From Rebecca billardiae RCC1528 (taxonomy: Eukaryota > Haptophyta), in NCBI GenBank assembly GCA_965240325.2, contig OZ251226.1, forward strand, positions 1,364,001-1,428,000: 64,000 nucleotides of DNA, in the 5' to 3' direction. The notes beneath the pieces are model-generated. The model ran no database searches. It had not been told where the DNA came from and was given only the letters and a program-made list of their open reading frames with translations. Shown piece after piece: positions 42,257 to 53,536 of this stretch. The translations under genes were made by a program, and so were the position numbers. How positions within the stretch are numbered: the first letter of the stretch is position 1; each line of letters begins with the position of its first letter.

Positions 42257-44176
42257 ATGGCGGCACGCGCGGGGCTGCTCGCCCTCTGGGTCGGCGCTCT
42301 GCCGGCCGCATCGAGCGCGGCGACGCCTCGCGTGGCCGTCTGCCTGATCGGGTCTTTGCCACAAGGGGACACCTTCGCGCTGCGCCGCTCGATCAACGCC
42401 ACCGTCCTCAGCGTCGCCGACGGCGCGTGGAGCGCTGACACTTTCATCGAGTCGTGGCTGCCTGCGCGGCCCGCCGGCACCAACGAGCCGGACCCGCTGT
42501 GGCACGACCTCTTCCCGGGGATTATCTCGCTTGGCGTCGAAGTGCCCGGCCCGCGCACCCCGCCGCAGTGCGAGCGGCTTCGCCGCGTGCACGCATGCGC
42601 CGACGCTAAGCGCGCGTGGGAGGATTCGCACCATTTCACCTACGACGCTGTCGTCGAGCTCGAACTGGATGGCGGGTGCGGTGAGGCGCAGTGGGGTGGC
42701 ATCGGGCAGGCAGTGCGCGCGGCGGTGCTCTCCGGTGGCCTGCGCGACCGCCCGCTCGAGCGCTGGCTCCGCCCGGGCGGCACGGCGTGCTGTGCGCTCG
42801 GCCACTCTGCCGGCTTTGACGCGTACGCGCGCGCGTGGGAGCTGAGCGCGAGCAAGCCGTGCCGCGGCAAGAAGCTACCGCGCAGGAGCTCGGGGGATGG
42901 GACGCAGGCGGACGCGCTGGTCGCCACCGCTGCCAAGCCAGCCCCGAGCGCTGCCGCTCTCGGCGCCGCGCTGCTTGAGCGGCTTGACGCCCACCTGCGC
43001 ACAGCGCTGCCGGGTGCCCACACTCACGAGATCGAGACCGCGGCGGCGGCGCGGCCGCCAGCTGCGCCGCCGCCGACGGAGGCGGTCGCGTCTGCGGGCT
43101 CGTCCGCGTTGCCGCGCGTCGCGGTGTGCGTCGCTGGGCTCTTCCGCGGGCACCGCAAGGCCATGCTCCCCTCCCTCCGCGCCAAGGTGCTCCACAACAA
43201 CTCGTGGCAGGCGGACCTCTTCGTGGAGACTTGGCTGCACGAGGGCGCGGATCGCATTACGCGCATGCGGCACAGACGCGAGGGCCACGGCCAGATCGTC
43301 AACGTGCGCTGGCGCTTCCTGTACCCGGAGGCGGTGTCGGTGCGCCAGCTTCGGACGCCGCAGAACGTGTCGCGCCACTTCCGTGGGCTCTCCCTCCCGG
43401 CCGGCCTCGCCATCGCTCACGCAAATCGCTTCATGAGCACGCTGCCCAACCTGGGACGGATCTCAGACTGCGCCCACGCGATTCGGCGCTGGCAGGCAGC
43501 GACGGGCCTGGCGTACGACGTCGTTGTGAAGCTCCGGCCGGACAAGCCGTGCGGCGGCACCTCATGGCGCTCGCTGCGCGACGCTGTGCAGGCGGTCCTC
43601 GACTCGCAGCGCGCGGTGCGCGCCGCCGCCGCCGTCGCCGGTGGTGCTGGCGGCTCCGGAGACGGCGGCTCTCGAGGCGCAGCGTCGCCGCAGGCGGCGC
43701 GCCGGCAGACGCGCGCGTGGCCAGCGCCGCGCGCCGCACCCGTGGTGCACGGGCGGCAGCTCATGCCCAAGGCGGTGCTGGTCGCGCCGGGCTCGGTCGG
43801 CGTGAACCGCTCGGTCGGCATCCAGTTCGTCCACGGCAACCGCTGGCCGCACATGCAGGTGTCGGACGAGTGGGCGGTGGGCACACCCGCCGCCATGCAA
43901 TTCTACATGGGCGCATTCGACGCGATTGGGCGGTTGTGGCGGTCGGCGGAGATGCAGCGCAAGCTGCGCAACGTCAGGCCCCAAGCGTTTAATTGGGCGC
44001 TCGACGAGGGCTTCATGTTCGTGCACATGGCACAGTCGCCGGGCTACTACCCGCACGGCAGCCGGTACACCATGTGTTGCGAGTACCCGCAGGCGCGTAA
44101 GCACTACGCAGCGTGCGGAGCCTACTACCGCGCGCTGGCCGCGGGCAATCAGACGAGCGTGTTAGCCTGGCCTTGA
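42257..44176 (+). CDS. Secretory glycosyltransferase-like protein with duplicated domain
   Basis: Single-exon frame of 639 residues. The start MAARAGLLALWVGALPAASS is a good signal peptide. Two related halves follow: RVAVCLIGSLPQGDTFALRR to DTFIESWLP (about residues 25-75), and RVAVCVAGLFRGHRKAMLPS to DLFVETWLH (about 293-345). Each continues with a helix, then a YDAVVELELD or YDVVVKLRPD strand. RVAVCxxG at a domain start followed by D(L/T)FxE(T/S)W and YDxVxKxRPD is a pattern of uncharacterised algal and bacterial glycosyltransferase-like proteins. The first half ends early (about 200 residues) and lacks the RPD, so it may be degenerate; the second is longer and ends in a Cys-containing stretch. 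Donor and acceptor are unknown. It lies between inverted repeat elements A and B. Confidence 0.6.
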   Translation: MAARAGLLALWVGALPAASSAATPRVAVCLIGSLPQGDTFALRRSINATVLSVADGAWSADTFIESWLPARPAGTNEPDPLWHDLFPGIISLGVEVPGPRTPPQCERLRRVHACADAKRAWEDSHHFTYDAVVELELDGGCGEAQWGGIGQAVRAAVLSGGLRDRPLERWLRPGGTACCALGHSAGFDAYARAWELSASKPCRGKKLPRRSSGDGTQADALVATAAKPAPSAAALGAALLERLDAHLRTALPGAHTHEIETAAAARPPAAPPPTEAVASAGSSALPRVAVCVAGLFRGHRKAMLPSLRAKVLHNNSWQADLFVETWLHEGADRITRMRHRREGHGQIVNVRWRFLYPEAVSVRQLRTPQNVSRHFRGLSLPAGLAIAHANRFMSTLPNLGRISDCAHAIRRWQAATGLAYDVVVKLRPDKPCGGTSWRSLRDAVQAVLDSQRAVRAAAAVAGGAGGSGDGGSRGAASPQAARRQTRAWPAPRAAPVVHGRQLMPKAVLVAPGSVGVNRSVGIQFVHGNRWPHMQVSDEWAVGTPAAMQFYMGAFDAIGRLWRSAEMQRKLRNVRPQAFNWALDEGFMFVHMAQSPGYYPHGSRYTMCCEYPQARKHYAACGAYYRALAAGNQTSVLAWP

Positions 44177-44249
44177 CCGCGCTCGTCGCGGTGACGCCCG
44201 CGACGCCTGCTACTGCTAGCTAGGCCTATGTCTAAGGCCTATGGAGTTA

Positions 44250-45989
44250 TGACCGCGTTCCGCGGTCCTTTTCCGTAGAACGAACGTAGTTCGGGGCCCG
44301 CGGTGGCGGTGCACCCTCCGTCGCAGTCGTCCCGTACACGTGTAACTAGACTCCATCCAGCGGCGCGCCGCCCAGCGCCGCGCCGCCGCCAGCGTGCGCC
44401 GAGTGTGGACTGTCGGTCGTCGGCCGAGCTGCCCTCATCACAGACGGCCCTTACCTGACCCCCTGCGCGTGCGCGACGGCCGACAGGCGGATGCGACTCG
44501 GCGTGATCGACGCACGAGCGCGACTCTGGCACGCCAGGCCACCGGCGGAGCTGACTGACAGCCAGGGAGCCGGACGGCGCGGGACCGCGCGGATTCGACC
44601 GTTCGTTCGGGCCTGCCGCTGACCGTCGTCGCCGCGACGCCAGCAGCGCAGGAGTAGATGATCTGCAGGTCAGTAGGGTTCGACCTGCGCGCCTGCGCGA
44701 CGGCCGACAGGCGGGCACGAGGCGTGAGCGACGCATGAGCGCGACTCTACGTGCACACCAGGCACCACGCGGCCGAGCTGACTGACCGCGAGCCAGGGAG
44801 CACGGTGCGAGCAGCCATGCAGCACCGGTGCTTGCGCGCGCCGCGCGTGCACGGGGTGACACACCTCGGTCAGGCTCGGCACGCGTCGCAGAGGCACGGC
44901 CAGCTCTGGGCACGCCAGGCGCCCAGGCCACGCGGAGCTGACAGCCACGGGGAGCCGACGGCGCGCGGGGCCGCGGCCAGTTCCGAGTTCGACTTGCGCC
45001 TGCTCTGAAGAAGAGTTCTGGGAGACCCTGGCGGAGAGGCATGGCAAGGGGGGCGTGTGGTGAAGTCGGAGACTCAGAGATCGATCAGTCCGGCATCATG
45101 CGCCGCTGCCCCCGAGCTTGCGAGAGCCCGAACACAGGGCGGCGGCTGCGGCGGCGGCGGCACGGCCGCGCGGCCGGCCGCGCAGGCATCGACAGGGCGC
45201 GGCAGGGGCGTGCGGAGTGACTAGTGAGCGGGCACGAACGCGATGTCGACGGCCGTCGGGACCCGCCGCAGACGCGCGCTCCAGGCGCCACTCGGCACTC
45301 GCCACGCGCACCTGCCCATCGAGCGCCCCCTTGCGGACCAACCAAGAGTCGTCGCGGCTCGCTCGCCACCCCCGAACGAAGAAACCTGCACACGTCGTCC
45401 TTGCGACGGCGGCAGGTTTTGAGCTCGCCAGCTCGGTAAGTCAGTGACTATGGAATGGGCTGGCAACGAATAGCTGCGCGGGTATTTTCAATAAGGCTTG
45501 CGGGTTTTAGACTCTAGATACCAACCGCCGCGAAGCCAAGTTCATATTCATCAAGGCGGAGGCAAACTAAAAGAGTCCGGTCATACGCGACCCGCTTCCT
45601 CTGCAATCCGAGCTTTCGGCATACGCGGGTACTACGATACATTATGGCCCGCGGTGAAGATAAATACGATGAGAGTCGTTGCGGCGGCGAGGCCATATTT
45701 ATTTATTACTATGGTCACACATGAACGAGAGGCTACCCACAATTACCCTGCCTGGCGCACTTGGGCGTGGGTTTCGTTGATTCCTCTGTTCACTATTCAA
45801 GACGGCGGACGCGCCCTTTTTCGACGCTAATGCACCTGTAAGGGAGTCTCAAAATCGAAACTCGGTCTCCTCCAGCCCTAAAAAATCGCCCCCCGTCCCT
45901 TTTTTCTTGATCAAAGATCTTTTTGAAACGTGGTTCGGGCCCGCTGGTGCGGGCTCCACGCTGCGCGCTCCGCCCTGCACCGCGGGCCA
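44250..45989 (-). mobile_element. Repeat element B (1.7 kb), minus orientation
   Basis: Reads in reverse: left end TGACCGCGTTCCGCGGTCCT, right end complement of TGGCCCGCGGTGCAGG. It matches element A inverted over nearly its whole length, for example CCAGAACTCTTCTTCAGAGC-type sequence at 45007-45030 against 37290-37310. Flanks TA on both sides are too short to be certain of a target duplication. Confidence 0.75.
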
Positions 45990-46090
45990 TAATGGAGTAT
46001 GGTGATCCAGTAAATATATTGCATAATTGGCGCAGCCTGCGCGCGCGGACTCGCGGAGCTGTTCATCCGCCGCTATATCTGTTAATAATA

Positions 46091-47764
46091 TGACCGCGTT
46101 CCGCGGTCCTTTTTCCGTAGAACGAACGTAGTTCAGGGCCCGCGGTGGCGGTGCACCCTCCGTCGCAGTCGTCTATTGACAGACCAGTTGCATATGCCCG
46201 TACAACTAGACTCCATCAGCGGCGCGCCGCCGCCCGCCGCGCCGGGCGGGCCCATTGCAGCCGCCGGCGCGGCGCCGATTGTGTACAGGCGGATGCGACG
46301 AGGCGTGATCGACGCATGAGCGCGACTCCACGTGCACACCAGGCCACGCGGAGCTGACAGCCAGGGAGCACGGTGCGGGGCCGCGGATTCGTTCGGGCCG
46401 CTGCTGCTGACCGCTGTCCCCGGGGTCACCCCCCGCGCCGGCAGCGCCCGGGAGTAGGGCTGGAGGAGTAGGGTCCGAGTAGGGTTCGACCAGCGCCTGC
46501 GCGACGGCCGACAGGCGGGCGCGAGGCGTGATCGACGCATGAGCGCAACTCTACGTGCACGCCAGGCCACGCGGAGCTGACAGCCCGAGGGAGCACGGTG
46601 CCGAGGTGCGAGGGCACCGGTGATCCGGTTCGCGCACTCGCCGCGCGTGCACGGGCAGCTGACACACCTCGATCAGGCTCGGCACGCGTTGCAGAGGCAC
46701 GGCCAGCTCTGGGGACGTCACGCACCACCGTCGCCCGCGCAGCTCGTCCTCCTCGTAGAGTACCGTTCAGTTCCGAGGCGTAGCCCTCGCTCAGAGTCGA
46801 CCGACGATGGACTCGGATCGTCGGCGCGCCTGCTCTCTCTCAATCAAGAAGAGTTCTGGGAGACCCCGGAAAGGCATGGCAAGGGCGGCGCGTGGTGAAG
46901 TCGAAGGCTCAGAGATCGATCAGTCCGGCATCAGGCGCCGCTGCCCCCGAGCTTGCGAGAGCCCGAACACAGGGCGGCGGCTGCGGCGCCGGCTCGCGGA
47001 CACGCCGGGGCCGCGCAAGGCCGCGCCGAGGCATCGACAGGGCGGCAGGGGCGGCGGGGGCGCGCGGAGTGAGCGGGGGCACGACGAACGCGATGTCGAC
47101 GGCAGTCGGGACCCGCCGCAGCCGCGCGCTCCAGGCGCCATTCGCCGCGCGCACCTGCCCATCGCCGTCCTCACCCGCGTCGGTCGCTCGTGAGCCTCGT
47201 GCCCGTGGAGCCCTCGCCTCCAAACGCGGGCCGCCTCTGGTGGGCCGCCGCCCGGGGCCACGCGCGCGCCCAACCAAGTCCGTTCGCGTCAGATAGTATT
47301 GAGATTCGCCGAGGTTGGCCCATCGGCTACTGACCCTTGCCTCGTCGGCTCCTGATACAGACACGGCGCGATTGAATAGTTGATTCAACTGATTCAAGGG
47401 ACGTACATGGTCACATCGGTTCGCGGCAATCTCTATCTAGATACGTCATCGCTCCTTGGACCTTGCTGCAATCTCATTGGCCGGAAAAATCGCTTGTAAC
47501 GGTTCGTTACGTTAGGGATCCTAAAGGGCGTGAAGTTTTTTGGACGGGCGTCACTCCACGCTTTACTATGAACTTGCCGTGGGCGCGACCTTTTTCGGCC
47601 GTGATGCATCTGTAGAGAGGGTCTCAAAATTCGAAACTCGGTCTCCTCCAGCCATGAAAATCGTCCCCCGTCCCTTTTTTCTTGATCAAAGATCTTTTTG
47701 AAACGTTGTTCGGGCCCGCTGGTGCGGGCTCCACGCTGCGCGCTCCGCCCTGCACCGCGGGCCA
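46091..47764 (-). mobile_element. Repeat element C (1.7 kb), minus orientation
   Basis: Same ends and orientation as element B and separated from it by only about 100 bp, so B and C form a direct tandem pair. Left end TGACCGCGTTCCGCGGTCCT; right end CTGCACCGCGGGCCA. Internal blocks (GTGGCCTGGCGTGCACGT complement) are repeated as in A. No coding frame supported. Confidence 0.75.
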
Positions 47765-47972
47765 TCATTCGTCCTGATGATGTAGTATGCGATCAATTCG
47801 TCATCATAAGCTACGAGCTAGTAGCTATAGCAGAGGACGGCATCCGGCAGAGACCGTAGCATTGTCTCAGTCGTCATACCTGGCCGTAGTGTATCGATAC
47901 GGTGCCGAAGCCAGGCGCCACGCGGAACTCTCAGCAGCTGCGTGTCGTAGACACCCTGAGACAAGTGTATAA

Positions 47973-48744
47973 TTAATAATGTGTGCATAATGTGTGCATA
48001 ATGTGTCCGCCGCCGACGAGGTCCTCGATCGAGCTCTCCTCGAAGTGCTGCGTGCGCACGAAGGCGTGCACGTTGCGCTGCGCGAACACGGCGCGCAACA
48101 GCGGCATGCTCAGCAGATAAAGCGGGCCGAGCGGCGCGGGGAGGGCTCCGAGAGCGTTCGGAGCGGGCAGCCAGCCCCTGGGGGGAGTGTAGCACCACTT
48201 GCGGAAGACCTTGCTGGCCAGCAAGCGCACGCGGTGCGGGCCGCGCTGGTCCATCTCGCCCGCGAACCCGCACAGCCGGCCCTCCGCGGCGGACGTCGCG
48301 TTCGGCCGCACCTGCCAGCTGGCGATGAAAATCACGTGTGCGATGAGCGCGCGGCCCGCCGTCCGGCTCGTGTCGAGCGCGCGCAGGTCCGAGACGAGCT
48401 GCTGGAGCTGCACGTACGAGTCGCCGTCCGCCTTGCCGATGAACTGCGCGTCGGGCAGCCGGCGCTCCGCCGTCGCGAACCACGTGAGCGCCTTGCGTGA
48501 CACAATCCAGTCGGGCGCGTCGAGCCAGACCATGTCTTTGTGCGTGCGCGCCGTCGCGGAGCACGTCGGGCAGCTGCGGCGCGGCGGGCTTGCGGCCGTG
48601 ACCGAGGACAAAGACGACGCACACGCCATCGGGGGCGCGCGTGGCGTAGGTGCGCCGGATCTGCGCGCGCCTGAACCACGCCGTGAAGCCCTGCACCGGC
48701 GGATGCTCGCTGATTGAGCCCGCCGTGCGCTCGACGACGCTCAT
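47973..48744 (-). pseudogene. GT31-like glycosyltransferase, frame broken once
   Basis: Minus-strand reading from ATG 48744: FTAWFRRAQIRRTYATRAPD and VCVVFVLGHG, the usual opening of family-31 (beta-1,3-galactosyltransferase-like) enzymes. A one-base frame change somewhere between about 48620 and 48540 is then needed to continue with KDMVWLDAPDWIVSRKALTW and FIGKADGDSYVQLQQLVSDL, where DGD is the metal-binding DxD motif, and on to a stop at 47973. No intron with acceptable borders was found at the break, so this is a pseudogene or a sequence error. The C terminus runs into a short tandem repeat (TGTGTGCATAA) near 47980-48003. The neighbouring gene at 49.2-50.4 kb has similar damage. Confidence 0.55.
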
Positions 48745-49157
48745 CACACCGAGGACGAGCTAGCAGCGGCGCGGCCGCGCGACGGCCGGCCCATTGTCTA
48801 GCCCTGGTGGCGATGCGAAGTCGGGCGCCCAGCGCTCGGCGTCGGTGATCGGCGGGCTGGGCGGCGGGCGAGCGCCCTGCGCGGCCTTCGCGCGCGCTGT
48901 GCTGGCGCGCGGCGCGGCCAACGCGCCGGCTAGATGAGCGCTCGTCCCGCACGCAAGCTGAGCAAGCTGCGGCGGCCGAGCGGTCGCGTTGCGCGCGCCG
49001 GCGGCTGCGGAAGCGCGCGGCGCGTGCCCGCCGGCCGCACCGATCGCGCACGCCAGGGTCGGGCATCGTTCGCCGCCCTTGAACGCGGTGGGCTCCCACA
49101 CGTCGAGTGCAGCCCAGTTCATCGGCGCGACTCCAAACCCGCCCTCCCCGTTTGCCC

Positions 49158-50356
49158 TCAGCTCGTTGTCCGCCCCACACACCGCACCGCGCTGCCCAGC
49201 TCGACGGCCGATGGCGCCCACACGTCGCTCACGTTGCGCCATGTGCGCGGGTCCGAATGGACCTCCCAGCGCGCGCGGAGGAGCATGAGCTGGGTTGGCA
49301 CGTTGTCCGCCTCGAGCACGCGCACGAGGCACGATGGCCGGGCACAACGCGCGCCGCCGTCAGGCCACGCGCACCCGCCGCGCCGCAGCAGCTGCTCAAA
49401 GCCAGGCCACGGCCTGCGCGCGCGCACTGAACGCCCTCGGCCCCAGCCGTTCACGAGGCCGAGGTTCCACCAGAAGAGCAGACGCGCGCGTTCAGCGCGC
49501 GGGAGCGCCGACGCGTCGCGCGGCGGCCTGGGCAGCGCGGCCGCCGCCAGATCGATCGGCTGTGCGATGTCATCCCTGAACACCGCCCACGTACTCACGA
49601 GATACAAATCTCCCTGCCTCATGGTGCCCGCGCCGCCGAGCACGACGTGCCGTAGGTGGCCAGCGGCGACGTACGCCTCGAGCCGGCCGAGGCTGAACGG
49701 CACCTCGTGCACAAAGTCGGGCCGGGTGCGCCAGACGAGGGCCCTCGGGTCCGGAGCCAGGCCGTGCAGCGTCGCGGCCGCCCACGCAAGCACCGCCCAT
49801 GCGCCGTGCCAGCCGAGCGTGATGCAGTCCGGGACTCCGGGTAGGCGGCCAGTGCACCGGTGCGAGCGGCGACCGCGTACGCCAGCCGCCCGCCGAACGG
49901 GTTGTCCGCGAGCAGCGCGTCGACCGCCATGGAGGGCCCGCTGTACCCCGCGCCGCGCATCCGCGCCTGCCACTCGCCCGACAGCCTTGGGTGCTTGTCG
50001 AGCTCGTCGTTGAAGAAGCCGCCCACAAAGAAGCACCCGTCGGTCGCGCGGTCGGTGATGTAGGCGAGCATGTGCTGCGTCAGCCAGAACGAGCGTTAGT
50101 GGCCGGACATCATCACCCAAAGCCGGGGACTCGCGCATGTGCTGCTCGCAGATGCGGGCAAGGACGCTGGTCGCGGGATCGGCGCCGTCGCCGGCCATGC
50201 GCCCGGGCTCGCTGCCGTGATCGCGACGGTGCCCACAGTGGAGTTCCATATGCCCTCGAGCCGCGCGCGCAGAGCGCCGAGCCGCTCGGACCCGCGATCT
50301 GCCGCCGTCGCATCGGCCGCTAGCAGAGCCAGCGCGACGTGGGTGATGACCGCCAT
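49158..50356 (-). pseudogene. Secretory glycosyltransferase-like gene with frame disruption
   Basis: ATG 50356 gives MAVITHVALALLAADATAAD, a signal peptide. In the same frame, past a TAA at 50096-50098, comes HMLAYITDRATDGCFFVGGF and later GGRLAYAVAARTGALAAYPE (to about 49845). The TAA lies in a 42-base GT...AG stretch with CTAAC that could be a very small intron. A shift of one base near 49845 then gives DCITLGWHGAWAVLAWAAAT, ALVWRTRPDFVHEVPFSLGR and QGDLYLVSTWAVFRDDIAQP, ending at 49158. The RTRPDF strand resembles the RPD motif of the 42-44 kb gene. At least one break cannot be spliced out, so it is a pseudogene or contains a sequencing error. It is head-to-head with the next gene, 125 bp apart. 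Confidence 0.5.
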
Positions 50357-50481
50357 GGATTGAAAGAATGCGATGCCAGGAGGCCGTGGTCTTGCCTGCT
50401 GCGCCGGTACACAGGGGGGCACAGCAGTCCCCAGGTTTGGAGGGCCCCCGCCGGCCCCCCCCCCCGTGCGCGCTCTCAGCC

Positions 50482-51954
50482 ATGGTCGCCGCGAGCGCGG
50501 CTCCCGCGGCCCTCGGCGCGTGCTGGATGTTCGCCCTTTCCGCGCGCGACTGCAGCCCTTCGACGGGCGGCCCCTTCGATCCGGCGTCCGCGCGTGCATC
50601 GGTGCAGGAGCTCGTCGCGAGCATCGAGCGCTCAAGGAGCGCCAACCCGAGCCTGCCGCTCTGCGTCATCACGCCGATGAACGCCACGCTGGTGCACGCT
50701 CTCGTCGCATCTGCTGTGGACGACCCATCGGCCGCCCTGTTCCGCTCGGAGGTGTCCGTCGTGTCGACCTGCACGGGCTCGCTGACACGCGCGCCGTCGC
50801 CCGTTCGCCGCAGGCTGCGAACGCTCCGGCGGCCGATCCACGTCACGCACGGCGGCGGAGGCAGCAGCGGCTCCGCCGGCGCTTTGGCACGACTCCGGAA
50901 GGCCATCCAGGATGCCCAACCCAATCAGTTCTCCCCCAACCGCCGCCGCGGCGGCAAATTGCTCCAGCCTCCGGTGGCGCCTGATGAGAGACAGCGGCTG
51001 CAGGGACGGAGCTCGGCAGCTGCGCAGGCGCGCGGCGCGGCCCCGCTGCTGTCCAGCGCGTGCAGCCCGTGCGACCCGCTCCGCCCACACGGCGGGGCCC
51101 CGCCGGGCCCCCGCGATGACTCGAGCCCCGCCGCCCCACGGCACCGCACCGACACCTACGCTCACCTCGCGACCGCGCGCGCGGCAGAGCACGTGCCGTT
51201 TGCCGCCACGGTCGTGCTGGCCGGCGCAGCGGCGCTGTGTGCCAACGCGACGGAGGGCCTGTCGGGCGTCGTGGAGTACATGGCGCAGCGGAATCGCTCG
51301 GTCGCGCTGCGCTTCGCTCGCCCAGCCGGGCGCACTGCCGCCGCGACGCTGGCAGAATGCCGCGCAGCCTGCCTGCCGGCAGACTCCGCCACGGCCGCTG
51401 CGCCGGATGGTGGCGGCGGCGAAGCGATCAGCCTCGCGGCTGGAGGTGCCCGTGCGCTCGGCGACGAGAGCGAGCGCATGCGCTGCGCGGCGGAGTGTCT
51501 GAACCGCGAGCAGCCCGGCTCGCCGCCGAGCTGTGCCGCATCCGCGGCCGTCATGCTCGTGCGCCGGGGACAGCAGGCCGTGGAGTTCTCGCGCGCGTGG
51601 GTGTCACAAGTCCTCAGCGCCGCCCGCGCGCCCGCCCCGGCGTCGGCCGTAGGCCCGCAGCTTTTGTATGCGAGCGGGCTTGCCGGTGCCAAAGCGACGG
51701 CGGCATGCGCGCGCGTGGTGAATCTGCCGCCCGATGCTTTGGTGAGCGCCCCGGGCCCTGACGCGCGACCGCCATCTGCAAGCCTGCTGGGCACATCGTC
51801 GCTGGCTGTGCTCGGATGTCAGCCGCCTGGCGCCGGGCCCGGCGCAGCCGCCGACGGGCAGCTGCCGGCGGGCGGCGCGGCCAACTGCCCGGCGCACGCG
51901 CGGTGCTGCGCGCGTGAGGGCGGCGGCTGCGGCGCCCACGTGCCTGCCGACTGA
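50482..51954 (+). CDS. Hypothetical protein, possibly glycosyltransferase-like
   Basis: Open frame of 490 residues from ATG 50482. It begins MVAASAAPAALGACWMFALS, then an LPLCVITPMNATLVHALVAS strand-helix unit as in nucleotide-diphospho-sugar transferases. A Pro/Arg/Ser-rich stretch (about 50870-51160) could hide an intron. The second half has FAATVVLAGAAALCANATEG and SAAVMLVRRGQQAVEFSRAW, the latter like the late part of secretory glycosyltransferases, and a Cys-rich end. I do not recognise a family; the glycosyltransferase idea rests on these fragments and on its neighbours. A run of C precedes the start (50450-50465). Confidence 0.4.
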   Translation: MVAASAAPAALGACWMFALSARDCSPSTGGPFDPASARASVQELVASIERSRSANPSLPLCVITPMNATLVHALVASAVDDPSAALFRSEVSVVSTCTGSLTRAPSPVRRRLRTLRRPIHVTHGGGGSSGSAGALARLRKAIQDAQPNQFSPNRRRGGKLLQPPVAPDERQRLQGRSSAAAQARGAAPLLSSACSPCDPLRPHGGAPPGPRDDSSPAAPRHRTDTYAHLATARAAEHVPFAATVVLAGAAALCANATEGLSGVVEYMAQRNRSVALRFARPAGRTAAATLAECRAACLPADSATAAAPDGGGGEAISLAAGGARALGDESERMRCAAECLNREQPGSPPSCAASAAVMLVRRGQQAVEFSRAWVSQVLSAARAPAPASAVGPQLLYASGLAGAKATAACARVVNLPPDALVSAPGPDARPPSASLLGTSSLAVLGCQPPGAGPGAAADGQLPAGGAANCPAHARCCAREGGGCGAHVPAD

Positions 51955-52248
51955 CATCTGGACCCAATCGGCCAATGAGATACTCATTCTAAATTAATAA
52001 TACTGATCTCAGAGTTATTCACGGATTTAGTCAGCGAATAATTACAGTCGTCGTTTATAATAAGCTATACTAAGAAAAAAGAATAATATCAAATATATCA
52101 GATACATAGAGTAAGTACGGTAACTAGAGAGACGCACACAGTCACACTCACAGGCTGACTGTCACAGGCCTGCGCAGGCTGCACAGCTTCAACTATGAAC
52201 TAGTTGTGCAGGCGAGTACCTACTACTATTACTATACCTGCCGTTTCC
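51955..52248. other. AT-rich intergenic
   Basis: About 300 bp of AT-rich sequence with no gene or repeat recognised. Confidence 0.5.
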
Positions 52249-53215
52249 GGAATGGCCTCGTGACCCATGGAGCCGATGCTCGACGCGACCACCTTGCCTG
52301 AGGGGCTATCGGACGGCGTGCTGCGCCTCTACGACCGCCACGTGCGTGCCGCGCAGAGAAGGCAGAAGCGCACCGCCAAACTAGATGGCCAACTGGCAAC
52401 TCTCACGCATGGTGAAGCTCACCCTGCCAGGTGGCGCCGTGTCTGACGCAAACTGTGGCTCCATGGAGGGCGGCCGTGACGGATGCAGGCCCCGCTTAGA
52501 CTCCACAGGGAACCCCCGCCGGTGGCAGCCGGCGGCGCAAGGGAGGCCGTGGCGCGCCTACTCGTGCTTCCCCGCCGACCACCCAGCCGCGCAGCGCGCA
52601 AGCCGGCCCCGCCGGTGCGCCCGCCCGCCGCGCCGGGCATGGACGCTGAGGTGCCGCAGGCACTGAACGACGAGCAGCAGCACTCTCAGAAGCGGAAGAA
52701 GAAGCCCCGGCGTGGGAAGCGCGGGCAACGGCGCGACACCGAGGGCCGACGGATTCGTTCTCCATTGAGCCGTCGATCCTCGGCGAGCCGCGCCGTCAAG
52801 GAACGCCAGACGCGCAAGGCGGCGCGCCTGGCGCCGACCGCTGCACCCACGCCAACCCCTGCTGCCCCGCTCCACGATGACCGAGACTCGCCCCCGGGCG
52901 ACGACTTGGACGACGAGGAGGCATCGCCGCAGCGGGCGAAGCGCACCCTGGACGACGCCGCAGCGCCAGCTGCCGCCAGCCAGCCAGCTGGCTCGAGCGG
53001 CAAGCGCGTACGCGACCGCCCGGGGAGCTAACGGGGCAGGCTCGACCAGCTGGCAGCTGCTACCAGCGGCTGAGACGGCCAGCTGACATCCGGACCTGCA
53101 CTTTCGCCCTTGCTCGGGGCACAGCACCGGCATGTCCAGCGAGCCGCGCAGCGCAGGTCGCGCTTCAGGAGCTCAAGGCCGCGCTCATCATCAAGTTTTC
53201 GATCGCGGTGTAATT
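52249..53215 (+). mobile_element. Repeat element with Lys/Arg-rich ORF, copy 3
   Basis: Plus-strand counterpart of the elements at 17.7-19.7 kb. Shared words include CTCACGCATGGTGAAGCTCA (CTCACGCATGGTGCAGCTCA in copy 2) and the frame for QQHSQKRKKKPRRGKRGQRR, here at about 52675-52735. The reading frame is split: MEPMLDATTLPEGLSDGVLR from 52268 stops at 52444, and a new frame runs 52483-53031. Near the end, GAGCCGCGCAGCGCAGG recurs at 28229. No terminal repeats seen at either edge, so the copy may be truncated. Confidence 0.6.
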
Positions 53216-53536
53216 ATTCTGGTTCACAGCTCGCGCTCAAGATCAGGCGCTTGCCGTGACACAACTCGATCTCATTGGTATCACAATTTCAGCCAGGGGA
53301 GTAGGGGACGCCCACTTTCAAATTAATTTAAATAATAAACGGCGGATCAGCCATCCATAATTATGATCAACAGGTATGCACAGTACCCATAGTGGGTAAT
53401 GAAATCTGATGGCGCACTTGATTGACGTGACAAGTACGTGAGTTGCCGCGCGTCATCCGTCTTGACCCCGCGCGTCGTCCGTCAAGACGACGCGACCCCA
53501 GCCGACTCAAGCGCCGACCCAAAGGGCGGCCCGCCG
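53216..53536. other. Intergenic and promoter region upstream of the kinase gene
   Basis: AT-rich at 53310-53340, then GC-rich towards ATG 53537. No feature recognised. Confidence 0.4.
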
